Source of the DNA: Liolophura sinensis
Lineage: Eukaryota > Mollusca > Polyplacophora > Chitonida > Chitonidae
Reading direction: 5' to 3'
NCBI RefSeq assembly: GCF_032854445.1
Contig: NW_027017960.1
Location: forward strand, 248,001-312,000
DNA: 64,000 bases
Under the pieces are notes generated by a model that searched no databases, was not told the origin of the DNA, and saw only the letters and a program-made list of their open reading frames with translations. Below, in pieces: positions 12,301-22,917 of the stretch (the stretch's first letter is position 1; the number at the start of each line of letters is the position of its first letter). Position numbers and translations under genes: made by a program.

Positions 12301-15300
12301 TGCACATGCTTCCTTCAACAATAATTTAGGCCACCTTCTGGCACGATCGTTCACTTATGTGTCTTTGAGTTCAGCATTTTTGATCCATTCCCTCTCTATA
12401 GCAACGAGGTCCAACATATCATGTAAATGACAAAACTAAATAAAATAATCTAATGGATTCTGGTATAATTTTCTAAACAACTGCATTTATTAAACAACAT
12501 AATGGGAGTAATTTTGTAAGTTGTAAGAAAATATCACAAAATTTTAACCTTTGCCCTTGAAAGAGGAAGTTGTAACTAACGTGGTGCATTAAAAGGATAG
12601 TGCAGGGACTGGGCGGCTTATTTATTTTCGGTAAGTGGTCCCAATGAAGCAGCACTAGATAAAAGAGTGGTGGAAATCGGCAACAAGGTGTCACATTACA
12701 TGTACTGAAACTACTCCTTCGTCATCAGATGACTGGAAAATTTTAAAGTACGACGATAAACCCCAAGCACTCACTCATTCACTCCTTGAAATAGACAATA
12801 ATGTTCTGGGCGTGGACAGAATTCACACTGGACACACGTTATATGTGGTAACTACTAAAATTTGACTTTGATATCGATACCCGCAATACACTGCAAATTA
12901 CGTGACTGTCAATAATAAGCGGTAGCGGACTTGAACACTACATCCCTCCCATCACTTGAAAAAGAACCATACATAGAAAAGGAAAGCATAACATATTCAG
13001 TAGCGTGCAGTAAGTATGTATAGGTACTACACAAACTGTTCCAGTGAGAACAAAATAAAACTGTTTCAAAAGTTTGCAATGAGTCCTTTCTGGCATCAGT
13101 TAGGTACTAATGTGCATACCTTGAGGAAATGTTGTATTGTCATTGAACACAAACCAGTGTCATTCACATATGATAAACAATTAAAACTTATGCAATATGC
13201 GGTCTGTTCCTGCAGAAATTAAAGTTGAGTTTAATTAGATCAGCTTGATCTAAAACAGTTCGACACAAGAAAGTGTCATTCATCGGTAGAACAGTTACTT
13301 CAGCAAATCATTGACAGTGTGTAATCTCGTTATCTGGTCGGCACGTTTGTCTGTCGAGGGGGATAAGTTTAGTGGAGTTGAAACAGGGATATCGTCGTCA
13401 TATATAAGTTGACTTTTCCTGGGAGCTGGACGGATAGCACCCTTGTGAAATTTTAAGGATAAATTACGCAAGTGTGGGTCTCTCTTGGCAGTGACCATAG
13501 AACTGTTCACACGAGTAAAATTGTACGGAACTCGGTTGGATGGCGTTTGAAGCTTATCCGTATGCTTTTTGACGGACAAAAACAGTATTAGCTACTTTTA
13601 TACCGACTGCTGGGCATTTCGGAATACATACATTTCGTAGGCCACATTTTCCATCGGGTTGAATTACTTGTTGAGTTTTGCAACAGCTCCATCGACTGCG
13701 CTTACTTGACTGCATGGAAGACAGAGAGTGCGTTTTTTGACGGCTTCTGCTACTCACTTTATGCAGAAAACCGTAGCCGTAAGTCTACTCAACCGGTAGG
13801 ATAGGACGGTCTGGTTTAGAGAGACTAGTCTTCTGTTAGAAAGCTGACATACTTTTGGTTGAAATCGTTCATCGTCGTCGTCGTCGTCGTCGCCTAACAT
13901 AATGTTTTGGACGTGGACAGGCTGGACACTGGACACACCTTATGCGTGGTAACTACTAAAAGTGTGACTTTGATACAGAGACGCGGAGTACACTGTAAAT
14001 TACGTAACTGTCAATAAGAAGCGGTAGCGGACTTGAACACTACATGGACCTTGAACCAAATAAATAGATAAAGGCCTTTATTTATTTCATTGGAGTTTCA
14101 TTCCGCGTCTGCCGCGAAGTCGGACGGCTCGCGGATCAAATCCATGTCGGTCGATTCCAAAGACTTTAAAAATGGTACTTGTTGCTGCCTCGCTTGGCGC
14201 TCAGCACTGAGAGGTGTGTTCGACATGATTCTTCAGTCGCGGACTTGCCCTGCCAAAGAAGACATAGTATGTGTAAAAACACATTGTCGTCCTGAAAAAT
14301 TAAAACCCCAAGCATTCATTCGTTCATTCACCTTAAATGTTAAATCACATAGGGTAAGCATTACATATTTCTCATTTATCATTCAGAACCTACTGATCCA
14401 TGGAAAGTTGGGGAGAATGTAACTGTGAAACCAGAACCAGACGACGGTTACCGGATCCATGTAGGGACGCCAGAGGTGTAGATGATGAGAAGACGTGTAC
14501 ACCCGACGAAAGCGCCTGCGATAAAAGTATATTGCCTGTTCCTTGTATACTGGCGAATTGCGATAATGCATAGTCTCTGACAGATTATATTGCATGCTTA
14601 AACACATCCCTTTGAACACTTGTTTGATGCAAGCTAAATTTTAATTGGCAACATTGGCACAAGATAAAAATGTTAGAGACATTGAATGTGGAATCTATTT
14701 CAGTAAAATGAACAGAAAAAATGATAAAATATAAGGTTCTAGCAGTTCCGTGCACTGGGCAAGCATTTCACGTGTTTTGCAGTCTACCCTGGCTGATTGT
14801 GTCGCCTGGTTGAAACTAGCCATTATTTTGCTAATGACGAAACGCATTTCATAAAATACGACCTCTCTCCCCGCCCCCACCCACAAAAAACACTTTTTTT
14901 AACCCCGACTACCCACTGGACATTTTTTTGGCATTTCTGATCTCGCTTTTACAATGCTCCGTACATCTTGGCGTAAAGGGCTGATAGTATTTACTATGTT
15001 GTAACTATTACAGCATCCAACATGCAGAAAGCACATGGACATTTCTTTGTCGACCACGTAGAAAAGTGAAGTCCAAAGCTAATAATTCAAGTGGTAAACC
15101 AGCCCCACCCAACCCACCCATATATTTTTTAGTTCGTTTCGTTTTCAGTACTTTGTGTAAATACTTATTGCACGGTATAATTAAGTGGAATAATTTATGC
15201 TGAAGCTGCTATATTTTATTTTCAATAGGTAGATTTTGTCGGACATTCCAAACATGCTAAGGGTTAATATCATTCGGAATATTCCACTTGCTACAATCAA

Positions 15301-16773
15301 AATTATCCTGACTTTCCGTAGATTGTATCATAGTATATCAAAAATACGGGAGAAAAGAGCATTGCCTAGCTCGCTTTTGAGATGAGAGAGACTCTATACC
15401 GTACTGGAAAATTTGTCATTGGCACGACGTCAAGTGTGTATATCAGCAGATAAAACGGAAGCGCCTGTTACCATGTGAGGTTTATATATTATCGGAATGT
15501 CTGATGAAACCTCCGCTCTTGGTCAGGTAAATTGTAAACCTTCTGACTTAAAGTCACAGCCAGTTTCAGTTTGCAACCTCATTGGTCACCATGGATATGT
15601 TGCGGTCAGAAAATAGATGCATATTTCACCGTGAGGGTAGAATATCGTAAATATTTGTCGAAAGACTGATGGAAATGATAAAGTCATCTCGCTATGAACG
15701 TCATGAAACGAAATGTTGCTTTTTCGACTTCATGTCGTCTGGGTGTGAAATGTTTATATATTTATGATTGGTATTTTACGCCGTACTCAAAAATATTCCA
15801 CTTACAGTACAGCGGCCAGCATTATGAGGGGCAGAAAGCTGGCAGGGCCCAATGGAAACCTAACGATCATGTGACATACTTTTTTGAGTCATTTATAGCC
15901 CTCTTAACACAACGAGCGTGACCGCATTCATTTTAATATGCTGACTGTCAACGAAGACACAAACTACATGTCCAAAAAAAGCTTTGTCCGTACACATTTG
16001 ACAACTGACATAGGGAGCAATGACAAACTCCTCACAGCGCATTCTACGTTCGCTTTACGTATCCTCCACAGTTTACAAAATTTGTACAGAAATCTAGAGC
16101 AACGCTGCGGTCATTTGGATATGGTTACGAGTCAGTAAGTGATGTCATGAAAAGACAAAAACTTACCATCAATCTTTGATACTGATAATACTTCATAAAG
16201 ATGCATTTTTGTTATATACAGTACAACATCTGTTATGACTCCAACCAACACCTGAAACAATTTTATTGCTGAATGCTGATTAAACCGTTCTGCTTGTGAA
16301 CAGTGGTGAGGTTATGCCCAAGCCAGCGTACATTTGGCGCACAGACACCATGGTCTATCTTGTCTAGTAGTGCCAGGGATGTAAAGCGAGCGTAGAGAAA
16401 GGCACATGCGCTGTAAGGAGTGCGAGCAAATTAATCCCATCTACATACATGCACACACCGAATACAACCAAAAGAAACAAGTGTTTATATTGGACACATG
16501 CTTACAGATACTTTTATATGTTGTGCACTGCTTCCTTAAAGGCGGCTTTTTGAAATACATTTATGGAATCCGTCTTTGTGGGTTGCATATAACAAATATT
16601 CAGTACCCTCATGTCGATCCCTCTGGGCTTAAACCAATGACCTTCAGGACCGTAGTCGACACCTCTACCACTGCAAAGACCAAATGTAACCCCATGTCAC
16701 TTAATTAAATGCAGATAGCCAGTAGAGTAACAGTCTTTGTTTGTAATTGACCCCTGATAGCCGATGGAGCCCC

Positions 16774-16804
<31 letters not shown>

Positions 16805-18003
16805 CCTGTATAACAGCTTTGTGTCGAGCATAGGAAATCTCGCGTTCTCAAGTGAATCTAGTGGGACAACCAAAGAAACGGGAGCTAAACAATTAATTTG
16901 TTGTTTAATTTTAAGATCCCACTTGGAGGGGTTTCAGTATCTCACCTTACGGTTAAATTTTTTTCTGGTTTACAGCTCACGTGATGATGTTTGTTCTAAT
17001 CGGTTCGAGTTATGGGTTTCTTACGTTGCTTCTGATCGTCGTTGGGGCTGTTTGCTGTATTAGACACAATCAACCGTAAGTATGAGCAGTTTGATCTGAA
17101 CACAATCTTCATCAGCATCATCATCATCCTCATGCTCATCCAGTAAGCAAGTTTTTCGGTCAAACTCCAATGTGATTGGTTAATCCCACTGGAAGATCAA
17201 ACTAATTCGATTTCTATTACCTTGCCAAAAGGGAAATATTACATTCAACATGGCTATAGTTTTTTCTCTCGTTTCTGTAGCAAAACAGTATTTCTCAAAA
17301 CAGCAACGCTAGCTATGCTATTTATTATATATCATCTAAGTGAAAACAATTGTAAAGTTATTGCATCCTATGACCTGCATACTTAAAGCTTTTAATAACT
17401 TTAATTACACGCTCAAAACAGCTGCCGATCGACATCTAAGTTAAATCAGAAGCATTGCTCTACGAAGGTATGTTCTAAAGGCAAGACTTGCGCTGTTGGA
17501 CACTTTGTGTTGAGGGTGAGATACATGTATATCCAATGTAATGGGGAACAGGTCGGCGTCCGCATTTTGTCATGAAGTATTAAATCGAAAGGGCTCGCCG
17601 TAAGTACAAGTCCAGTTTAAGCTGGCTTCCCCTCCGGCCGTGTGTGGGAAGGTCTGACAGCAACCTGTGGATTGGCATCGGTTTCCCTGGGGCTATGCTC
17701 GGCTTCTGACCGCCATAATGTGTGCCGCCGTCGGATAAGCGAAATGTAAGTGGAATCCGTGAGCTTGGGAATTGAACTGTGGTCAGATTGTATGGCATAA
17801 TCTGTTTTCTGTGTCTCGCTTCGTAAATTCTTTCTTCTTCTCACAGGTCCGCCCCTGCAGTTAACGCCCAAGGAATGCCCGACATTCAAGCCGAAACTTC
17901 ACTCGTACCTTGTCACGGATTTAACATGCCGGATCACAGCAGGCCTCCGTTACCGGTTCAGTACATGAACCAGGAATTTGAATCGGAATACAGTTATATA
18001 TGA
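6135..18003 (+). CDS. PLAT-TSP1-transmembrane protein, left copy (5' partial, frameshifted)
   Basis: Exons seen are 6135-6273, 9581-9689, 11044-11149, 14387-14520, 16976-17075 and 17847-18003. All except the fourth have AG acceptors, GT donors and agreeing phases (1, 2, 0, 1, 1, 2). The first three form a PLAT/LH2 beta-sandwich; recognisable strings are YQLTVETCGTRLAGTESDVI and DLGPVCKVGLNLTN followed by WWALRR. The fourth is a thrombospondin type-1 exon with one T missing near 14410 compared with the right copy, so the frame moves to a TAG at 14479-14481. Its donor has also changed from GTGAAA to GATAAA; a GTATAT six bases later would keep the phase. The fifth encodes the membrane segment (FVLIG to AVCCIRHNQ). 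The sixth encodes a tail of about 51 residues ending in PPLPVQYMNQEFESEYSYI. Exon 1 should lie about 150-250 bases before the window. If the frameshift is real the product is a secreted PLAT protein without its anchor. PLAT domains bind lipids or membrane proteins; the partner here is unknown. Confidence 0.78.
6339..6385. repeat. (TTTA)n/(TCTA)n microsatellite
   Basis: A tetranucleotide run in receptor intron 2, missing from the right arm (which has AAATAAATA only). Confidence 0.95.
6590..6860 (-). repeat. Second repeat family, copy in receptor intron 2
   Basis: CTCGCTTGGCAATCAGCACT and CTTGCCACAAGAAGACATAG match the reverse strand of the family. The right arm has lost most of it near 50100-50170. 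Confidence 0.5.
6898..6962. repeat. (CA)n microsatellite, left arm
   Basis: Imperfect CA run with GC interruptions. Its inverted counterpart is the (GT)n at 50043-50095. Confidence 0.95.
7130..7345 (+). mobile_element. SINE, shared by both arms
   Basis: It has the tRNA head (GTTCAAGTTCAGC), the conserved middle (TTCCTCTCCGGCTGTACG) and a decayed tail ending in an AT-rich run. The partner is at 49670-49885 on the other strand. Confidence 0.85.
7785..7960 (-). mobile_element. SINE, decayed, shared by both arms
   Basis: A reverse-strand tail (TTTATTTATTT) is followed by the middle with AACCCTCGACCATCTGCAGG. The right-arm partner is at about 49245-49390. Confidence 0.8.
8440..8675 (+). mobile_element. 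SINE, shared by both arms
   Basis: AGCGCAGCGTAATGACCCTG, the B-box region, AACCTGCGGATGGTCATGG and a tail GGCGTAAAACACCAATCAAA mark a nearly complete element. The partner at 47995-48215 carries a long G run inside it. Confidence 0.9.
9725..9960 (+). mobile_element. SINE in intron after PLAT exon 3, shared by both arms
   Basis: The head, the middle and the tail (ATGGCGTAAAACACCAATGA) are present 36 bases after a donor site. The partner at 46735-46965 is in the same place in the other copy, differing by only a few percent. Confidence 0.88.
10850..11015 (+). mobile_element. SINE before PLAT exon 4
   Basis: Middle and tail are present (CTCCGGTTGTACGTGGGAAA; GTACAGCGTAAAACAC). The right-arm partner (45905-46000) has lost its 5' two thirds. 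The tail ends about 30 bases before the splice acceptor at 11044. Confidence 0.85.
11290..11425 (-). mobile_element. SINE after PLAT exon 4, shared by both arms
   Basis: Reverse-strand tail (TTTTACGCCGTACTCAAGAA) and middle only. The partner is at 45483-45625. Confidence 0.85.
12670..14045 (-). mobile_element. Left-arm block with gag-like zinc-knuckle remnant and 150-bp direct repeats
   Basis: About 950 bases (12670-13618) are missing from the right arm. A minus-strand reading frame across the junction (13554-13757) has KCGLRNVCIPKCPAVGIKV, similar to the first part of a Ty3/gypsy-type gag knuckle; the rest has decayed. A second open stretch (13295-13579) is not recognised. Two direct repeats of about 150 bases (12796-12943 and 13896-14044) differ by a few percent. 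They could be old terminal repeats or a local duplication. The (CGT)n at 13869-13892 adjoins the second. Confidence 0.4.
14090..14335 (-). repeat. Second repeat family, left-arm copy before the TSP1 exon
   Basis: Reverse-strand copy with CTTGGCGCTCAGCACTGAGA and, at its end, AAAACCCCAAGCATTCATTC. The right-arm partner is at 43810-43990. Confidence 0.65.
15765..15870 (-). mobile_element. SINE 3' part, shared by both arms
   Basis: The tail (TTTTACGCCGTACTCAAAAA) and part of the middle are in reverse orientation; the head is absent. The partner is at 42130-42262. Confidence 0.82.
16220..16435 (+). repeat. Dispersed 200-bp repeat with copies at 41590-41790 (-) and 24470-24650 (+)
   Basis: The shared phrases are ATGACTCCAACCAACACCTG and CACATGCGCTGTAAGGAGTG. 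The copy at 24470-24650 in the spacer (ATTCCAACCATCACCTG; ACACGCGCTGTAAGGAATA) shows it is interspersed rather than part of the duplication only. Confidence 0.65.
16770..16804. repeat. (C)21(AC)n run
   Basis: A C homopolymer directly followed by AC repeats. The right-arm counterpart (near 41240) lacks it, reading GGGGCGCCATCG. Confidence 0.95.
17605..17750 (+). mobile_element. SINE fragment, left arm only
   Basis: The middle of the SINE (CTTCCCCTCCGGCCGTGTGT, then ACCGCCATAATGTGTGCCGC) lies in the last intron of the left receptor gene. The matching right-arm intron lacks it. Confidence 0.75.
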
Positions 18004-18164
18004 CGCTGTATACAACGTTTTCAAAAAAATTATAATCGTACAAGTATTTATTTGCTTGTTAATTACTTAACGCCATGTTCAAAAAGATTACACTTATACG
18101 ATGGTTGTCAGCTTTACCATATGATTGCAATATCAAGGCACAAAACACATATTCCACTGGCTTT

Positions 18165-18360
18165 CACTTAAAAAAATGAATCCGTTAATTTTAACAGAAA
18201 ATCTCTGGTCTGAGAGATAATAGAATGTGTTCTGCTATTATAACACAATATTGTACCATATAGTATCAACATCATAAGCTATCGTGTATGTCATATTTAA
18301 CTGAGATCGAACATCAGACTTTCTGTTTAAGTTTAAGAGAATATTTTTTCAGAGTTGCAA
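18165..18360. mobile_element. Palindromic MITE just after the left receptor gene
   Basis: It opens with AATCCGTTAATTTTAACAGA and closes with AGACTTTCTGTTTAAGTTTA, inverted to one another. The inner AATGTGTTCTGCTATTATAA matches the other family members. Confidence 0.65.
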
Positions 18361-18399
18361 AAGAGTTGGATATATCTCTTAATACTTAGCAACTAATTT

Positions 18400-18630
18400 A
18401 GATCACTTTCATTTGAACTGCCACCGCCGGTTAAGATGCTTATCTTCCAATCGAGCTCACCGTTGTAGATATTAACCCATTAGTTTAGGCGCTTGCTTTA
18501 CAACAATTACGTTAATGGAGACATGGGTTCAATCCCAGGGTCGGCCAAGGAATTTTCTGCCAACCGCTTATGGTTTCGTTGTTGTGGGGGGCTTGGTGGC
18601 AATTAGTGATCGACGGAGCTCTTATGCGTA
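18400..18630 (+). repeat. tRNA-like repeat between two MITEs
   Basis: The stretch contains a B-box-like GGTTCAATCCCAGGGTCGG and is repeated in inverted form at 38140-38370. I do not fold a complete tRNA from it, so I treat it as a SINE-like repeat rather than a tRNA gene. Confidence 0.4.
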
Positions 18631-18635
18631 TTCGC

Positions 18636-18874
18636 ACAAAACAAAGTCTGTTTAATTTAACAGAAAGTCTGTTGTATGAGTAATACTAGAATGTATTCTG
18701 TTTTTATAACACATTATTCTGTTAAGTGCAATACACATATTGTATTAATTCAACATAAAGATTCTAACAGATTAGATTATACTAACAGGTCATTGTGTTA
18801 TAACAACAGAATACATTCCTGCATCACTGAGAAAACAGACTTTCTGTTAAAATTAGCACATTTTTTTATGAAGG
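18636..18874. mobile_element. Palindromic MITE, best-preserved copy
   Basis: GTTTAATTTAACAGAAAGTC at one end faces ACTTTCTGTTAAAATTAGCA at the other. The inner TATAACACATTATTCTGTTA also finds its complement. With the copy at 18165 it brackets a tRNA-like repeat. Confidence 0.72.
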
Positions 18875-19789
18875 TAGTCTTTCATGAAGTTTGCATCAGA
18901 CGAATTGCATATCACCAATAAGGCATATGTAACATGTGAGAAGGTTTGACAGTGACAGCGAAGAGCACTCGATTGCCCCAAGTATTCTGGGTTTCTCGTC
19001 GATAGAAATGAATACCATCTCGAGTATGACGTTAGACGAAAGATTAGCTAAATCAAATCGGTAGGCTATCTCGCACACATTATAATTGAGAGCTAATTCA
19101 TTCTATAGCTCAAAAAGGGATACAGCTGCATTTTGGCATTTCCTTAATGCCCGTCTGTTATCAGGTCCTTGGTGATAATAAATTGTCGACTGCGCTCGTG
19201 AGGTAGCTCAGGTAGTTTTTACATGACGTTGCCTGGATATACTTGACTTTAATCGCTATGAGGTATATTTTGAACGCGCACAAATACCTGTGTCCCACGT
19301 GGGAAGTTTCATCAGTGTCTTGACAAAGCCGGGTGGTTTATATCGGAATCTCCCGTATCCTGGGCCAAAACACAATGACTGAAGTCATGTAAGTGGAATA
19401 AATATTAAGTAAGGCTTCCAGCACCTATCAGTCAGTCAATCTATCAGCTAACTGACTGGCAATGTGCGCTGTACGATTTTCAAAGGGTTGTGTTGGGTTC
19501 TATCATTAACTACAACCATGACCACCGCCATACATGTACATGTATAATTTAAATATTAACAAAACAAAACAACAACCAAATTCTTACTGTACCAGTATGA
19601 TCCACAAAGGCAACCACAAGTCGACAGCTGTCAACAATATGCCCGTTTTTTAATCAATAGTACGCTGATGGTAGATGGATAGATGGTACGCTGACATTCA
19701 TTTACTCGTTCATTTAGACTAAACATTTTTTCATATAATATGGTGCACAAAGCAGTTTTTTCTGTTGTCCTCACTGTTCTATGCTGTTC

Positions 19790-20225
19790 TTGACATTTGT
19801 TTCGCTTGGGTTCCCGGTTATTCTAGGTTGCCTGATAATGAACGAGCAGATAGACTTGCCAAACCAATGCAAAATCCGCGTGATGTCACCTCTCATATCA
19901 AATAGTCCATATCCGAAGCCCTGAATGAAGTAGTGTCATTATCATTTAAATTATGGCAAAATGAGTGGGGCGCTTCAGAGAAGGGTCGTTTTTGTCAACC
20001 ATTTACCCTGTTTGTCAAACAGAAGAAAAGTTTAGCAGAAAAGCAGAAATCGTCTGTTTTCGACTTCGGTTAGGACATCTCCCAGTTAATATCTACTTAA
20101 AAGGATCGAAGGTAAGAGATTCAGACCAGTGTAATGTTTGTCAGACTCAGGAGACCATGTTTTACTTCTGGGCCCGCAGTACACAGCTCAGAGACAAATA
20201 TTCCTTTCTCATCTTGTAGATGTTG
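19790..20225 (+). mobile_element. LINE fragment: RNase H C-terminal part and Cys motif
   Basis: The plus strand reads FAWVPGYSRLPDNERADRLA, the end of a retrotransposon RNase H domain (normally WVPGHxGxxGNExAD-LA). After a stop it continues in another frame with CFRLRLGHLPVNIYLKG and CNVCQTQET, as in non-LTR elements after RNase H. It is dead. It lies in about 1.7 kb (19515-21190) that is absent from the right arm. Confidence 0.68.
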
Positions 20226-21234
20226 GAATTGCTCACCGAGCTTTGTCCACCGAAAAATGCATGTTTTGTTTTAAAAGCTGTAGGCAATTATTTATGTAGA
20301 TTTTTAGGCATAACATACCTCGGGGATGCTTAGTCCATCAGCAGAATCCTGGTTTATGTTGGAATACAATATACATGTAATTAAAGGAAGACAGGATGAT
20401 CACAATGTAGAATTTATATTTATAGAATTTTGATAGATTCTATTCCTAGAGATTTGTGGTATGTGTCGCTAGCTCATACATGCCCGTACAGTGTCAGAGT
20501 GACCTTTGCCAGTGTGTTGCTTGTCAAGTGAAGATTTTAATAAAACGAAACGCTATTCGGAGAAGGTTTACTCTAAAGATTGTGATTCCTGGTCGTGGTC
20601 GGATAATATTTTAAGACCACTTTGGCTACAGCCAAATATAATCCGATGAAGAGCACATTAAAGGAACGGCTGGTTATGAAACATATAATCCGATTATACC
20701 TATCAAGTTTATCAGATTCTAATGCTCTACAGATTATCAAAGTACCTAATGTAAAGTAACACTATATGTTTAAAGTTCTAATATCTACTGAACAAGCCGA
20801 ATATCTAATGGTTTTGTTTACTACACCTATTTCTAAGTATATTGTACCTCTCAAAATGTGCTATCAAGAAAGATTTTTTATAAACATATTTAGATATGAA
20901 ATGTGTATAAAAGGTGAACTTGATTTGTTATAAAATAGACAAATCCACTTGTGTCTCCCATCCGAGTCGTCTTTGTGTTCCTTTCTTAAGACTTCAGTAC
21001 TAAAGACAACGGATCCAAAAAAGCTTACATCTAACCGGTGAAATACGCCCCTTTGTCAATTTACCTCAGTTAGGATTTTATTCTACCGATATCTGTTGAT
21101 GTAAATACTTAATCAGTAGCAAATGAATCGCCCTCATTTGTACCATGTCTTTAGCAGTGACAGGTAAAAACAAATGCTGCAATGTTGATCACAATTTTTC
21201 GACGTCACAACACATTCCACACGAAATCACATTC

Positions 21235-21420
21235 ACAAGAAACCATGCTGGCTTCCCCACCGGCCGTACATGTGAGGGTCTTTCGGCAATGTGCGGATGG
21301 TCGTGGGTTTTCACCGGGCTCTGTCCGGTTTCCTCCCACCATAATGCTGGCCGCCATAGTATAAGTCAAATATTTTTGAGTACGGTGTAATACACCAATT
21401 AAATCAATAAATGAATAAAT
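21235..21420 (+). mobile_element. SINE, left arm only
   Basis: Middle and tail are clear (GCGGATGGTCGTGGGTTTTC; GAGTACGGTGTAATACACCA, then AAATGAATAAAT). There is no counterpart at the matching right-arm site, where a 26-bp repeat has expanded instead. Confidence 0.88.
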
Positions 21421-22265
21421 TCACACAAATCACTCAACAGTAATCCACACAAGATTCGTTTTGTTACTCGATGATGTATTTCTTTTACACTCAAAAAATC
21501 GGGATTGATTTCGATCCCAAAATACTCGGAGGAAACGTTTTTAACTTGACATTTTCCGGTTTGACTAAAGACAGCACAAGTGTTGAGAAAACACCTACAT
21601 ACACTGACTTCTAAAGGCTTTTAGTCAGATCAAGGTAATATAGATGTCGTTCAGTGGCATCTCGAGAAGCCCATTAAATGTCCATAGCTGAGTCATCAAC
21701 GTTTGCCACCTGGCTCCACCCATTAATTAACAACTCTCAAATAGGGTAATACCATCTTCATTTAATCAAGCTAGCGATGTTCTGCATGATTCACTTGCTT
21801 TACTGAGCCACATTAACCTTCCAAAGCCTTAAACTTTCCTTCATAAATATGCATGACTCATTGCCCAATCAAATTCTACCGCATTTATTGGCACTGACGG
21901 GAGTTCAAATCAACATGGAGTGTGGCTGTAGTGAGAAGTATGCCATGAATATATTAATGTCACACTAGACGCACAAATGCTAGCACAAAAAATAACTTCC
22001 TGTACATCGACGTGTTATGGATTATCGGTGTGACGATCATTTTAAGGCAAAATAGGCTCGACAGTAGAAGGGCCATGATGCCTATTGGCTGTCTATAGAG
22101 TAGGTTTCTGAAGACTTTCATACGTACAGTAACGCAAGGGTGGTTTCGAAGCCTATAGCAAATATCAACCTTGCAGGCATGAAGATAGGTGATACAGATA
22201 ATGCTCATTGTTTAGAATTGACTCTTTAATTCACCGCTTCTAATGTATTCATTGTCAAAAGCTGA

Positions 22266-22527
22266 GTCGGGGGCCTCCGTGGCTCAGTCGGTTAAAGCGC
22301 TAGCGCAGCGTAATGACCCAGGAGTCTCTCACCAATGCGGTCGCTGTGAGTTCAAGTCCAGCTCATGCTGGCGGCCGTACGTGAGAAGGTCTGCCAGCAA
22401 CCTGCGGATGGTCGTGGGTTTCCCCTGGGCTCTTCCCGGTTTCCACCCAAGATAATGCTGGCCGCCGTCGTTTAAGTGAAATATTCTTGAGTACGGCGTA
22501 AAACACCAATCAAAAAAAAAGAACAAA
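22266..22527 (+). mobile_element. Full-length tRNA-derived SINE with 14-bp target duplication
   Basis: The head holds a pol III A box (TGGCTCAGTCGG) and B box (GTTCAAGTCC). A GC-rich middle follows (CCTGCGGATGGTCGTGGGTT, then TAATGCTGGCCGCCGTCG), and the tail reads CTTGAGTACGGCGTAAAACA plus an A run. The site is flanked by TCAAAAGCTGAGTC at 22255-22268 and 22528-22541. The homologous place in the right arm (about 36236-36262) is empty, so this copy inserted after the duplication. Confidence 0.93.
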
Positions 22528-22635
22528 TCAAAAGCTGAGTCTTCAATGTCACTAAACAACCTGGCACCATCTAATACGTAACAGCTCCCAAATCAGGTAA
22601 TGCAGTGCGGTAGCTGTTAGACGTTCTCAGCATTC

Positions 22636-22905
22636 CTAGACACTCGACTGGGACACCGTTATCACTGGTACAGGGGGAGATAACTCGTTTGGCTCAATGT
22701 CGTAAGTCCTCGCGAGACGGGAGATCTTCTCTCCGCGTCTCATAAGAATACGATGGTACAGGAATTTCCAGAGAAGCAGAGCACTGGTGAAAAGCCGCAG
22801 AAGGGACACCAGGGTCATAGAGCCAGGTCAATGGTGGAAAGTTTGCCAAGAAGAACCTCGCTCTGGTTTTCTTGGTTATAGAAGCAAGGATATGATCTTC
22901 TGTGC
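22636..22905 (-). pseudogene. Broken 3' fragment of BK-beta-like exon 2
   Basis: On the minus strand this matches the end of the gene at 34061-36112, from SYPCFYNQENQSE to the stop, including YHRILMRRGEK and EPNELSPPVPVIT. About 26 codons in, it meets TGA, because two extra bases lie between LSTIDLA and the membrane helix; the frame recovers after the shift. There is no exon 1 and no start of exon 2. Homology stops near 22905, where a 22-bp minisatellite begins. It is a truncated by-product of the inverted duplication. Confidence 0.85.
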
Positions 22906-22917
22906 GCGCCCGATACG

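Larger units (their letters stand above)
1..22905 (+). repeat. Left arm of large inverted duplication
   Basis: Read forward, this block matches the reverse complement of 35850-57180 almost end to end. Paired landmarks are the 84-bp satellite (637-1995 with 55115-56290), the PLAT exons (6135 with 50468; 9581 with 47111; 11044 with 45873), the TSP1 exon (14387 with 43755), the membrane exon (16976 with 41066), the last exon (17847 with 40539) and the channel-subunit exon end (22636 with 36112). Coordinate sums drift from about 57.2 kb to 58.7 kb because indels and insertions accumulated separately. In three intron samples (about 480 bases) I counted about 17 substitutions, roughly 3-4%. The arm continues beyond the window's left edge. 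Its inner end, near 22905, lies inside a coding exon and beside a 22-bp minisatellite. Confidence 0.93.

Noticed and set aside
18400-18630. Possible tRNA gene (B-box-like GGTTCAATCCC)
   Set aside because: I could not pair acceptor and anticodon stems, and the segment is repeated in both arms between MITEs, so SINE-like is safer.
21145-21390. Open frames at 21145-21390, 22329-22559, 23620-23923 and 8355-8639
   Set aside because: All are translations of SINE bodies, recognisable by repeated strings such as GRGF or RPSHVRPERKPS.
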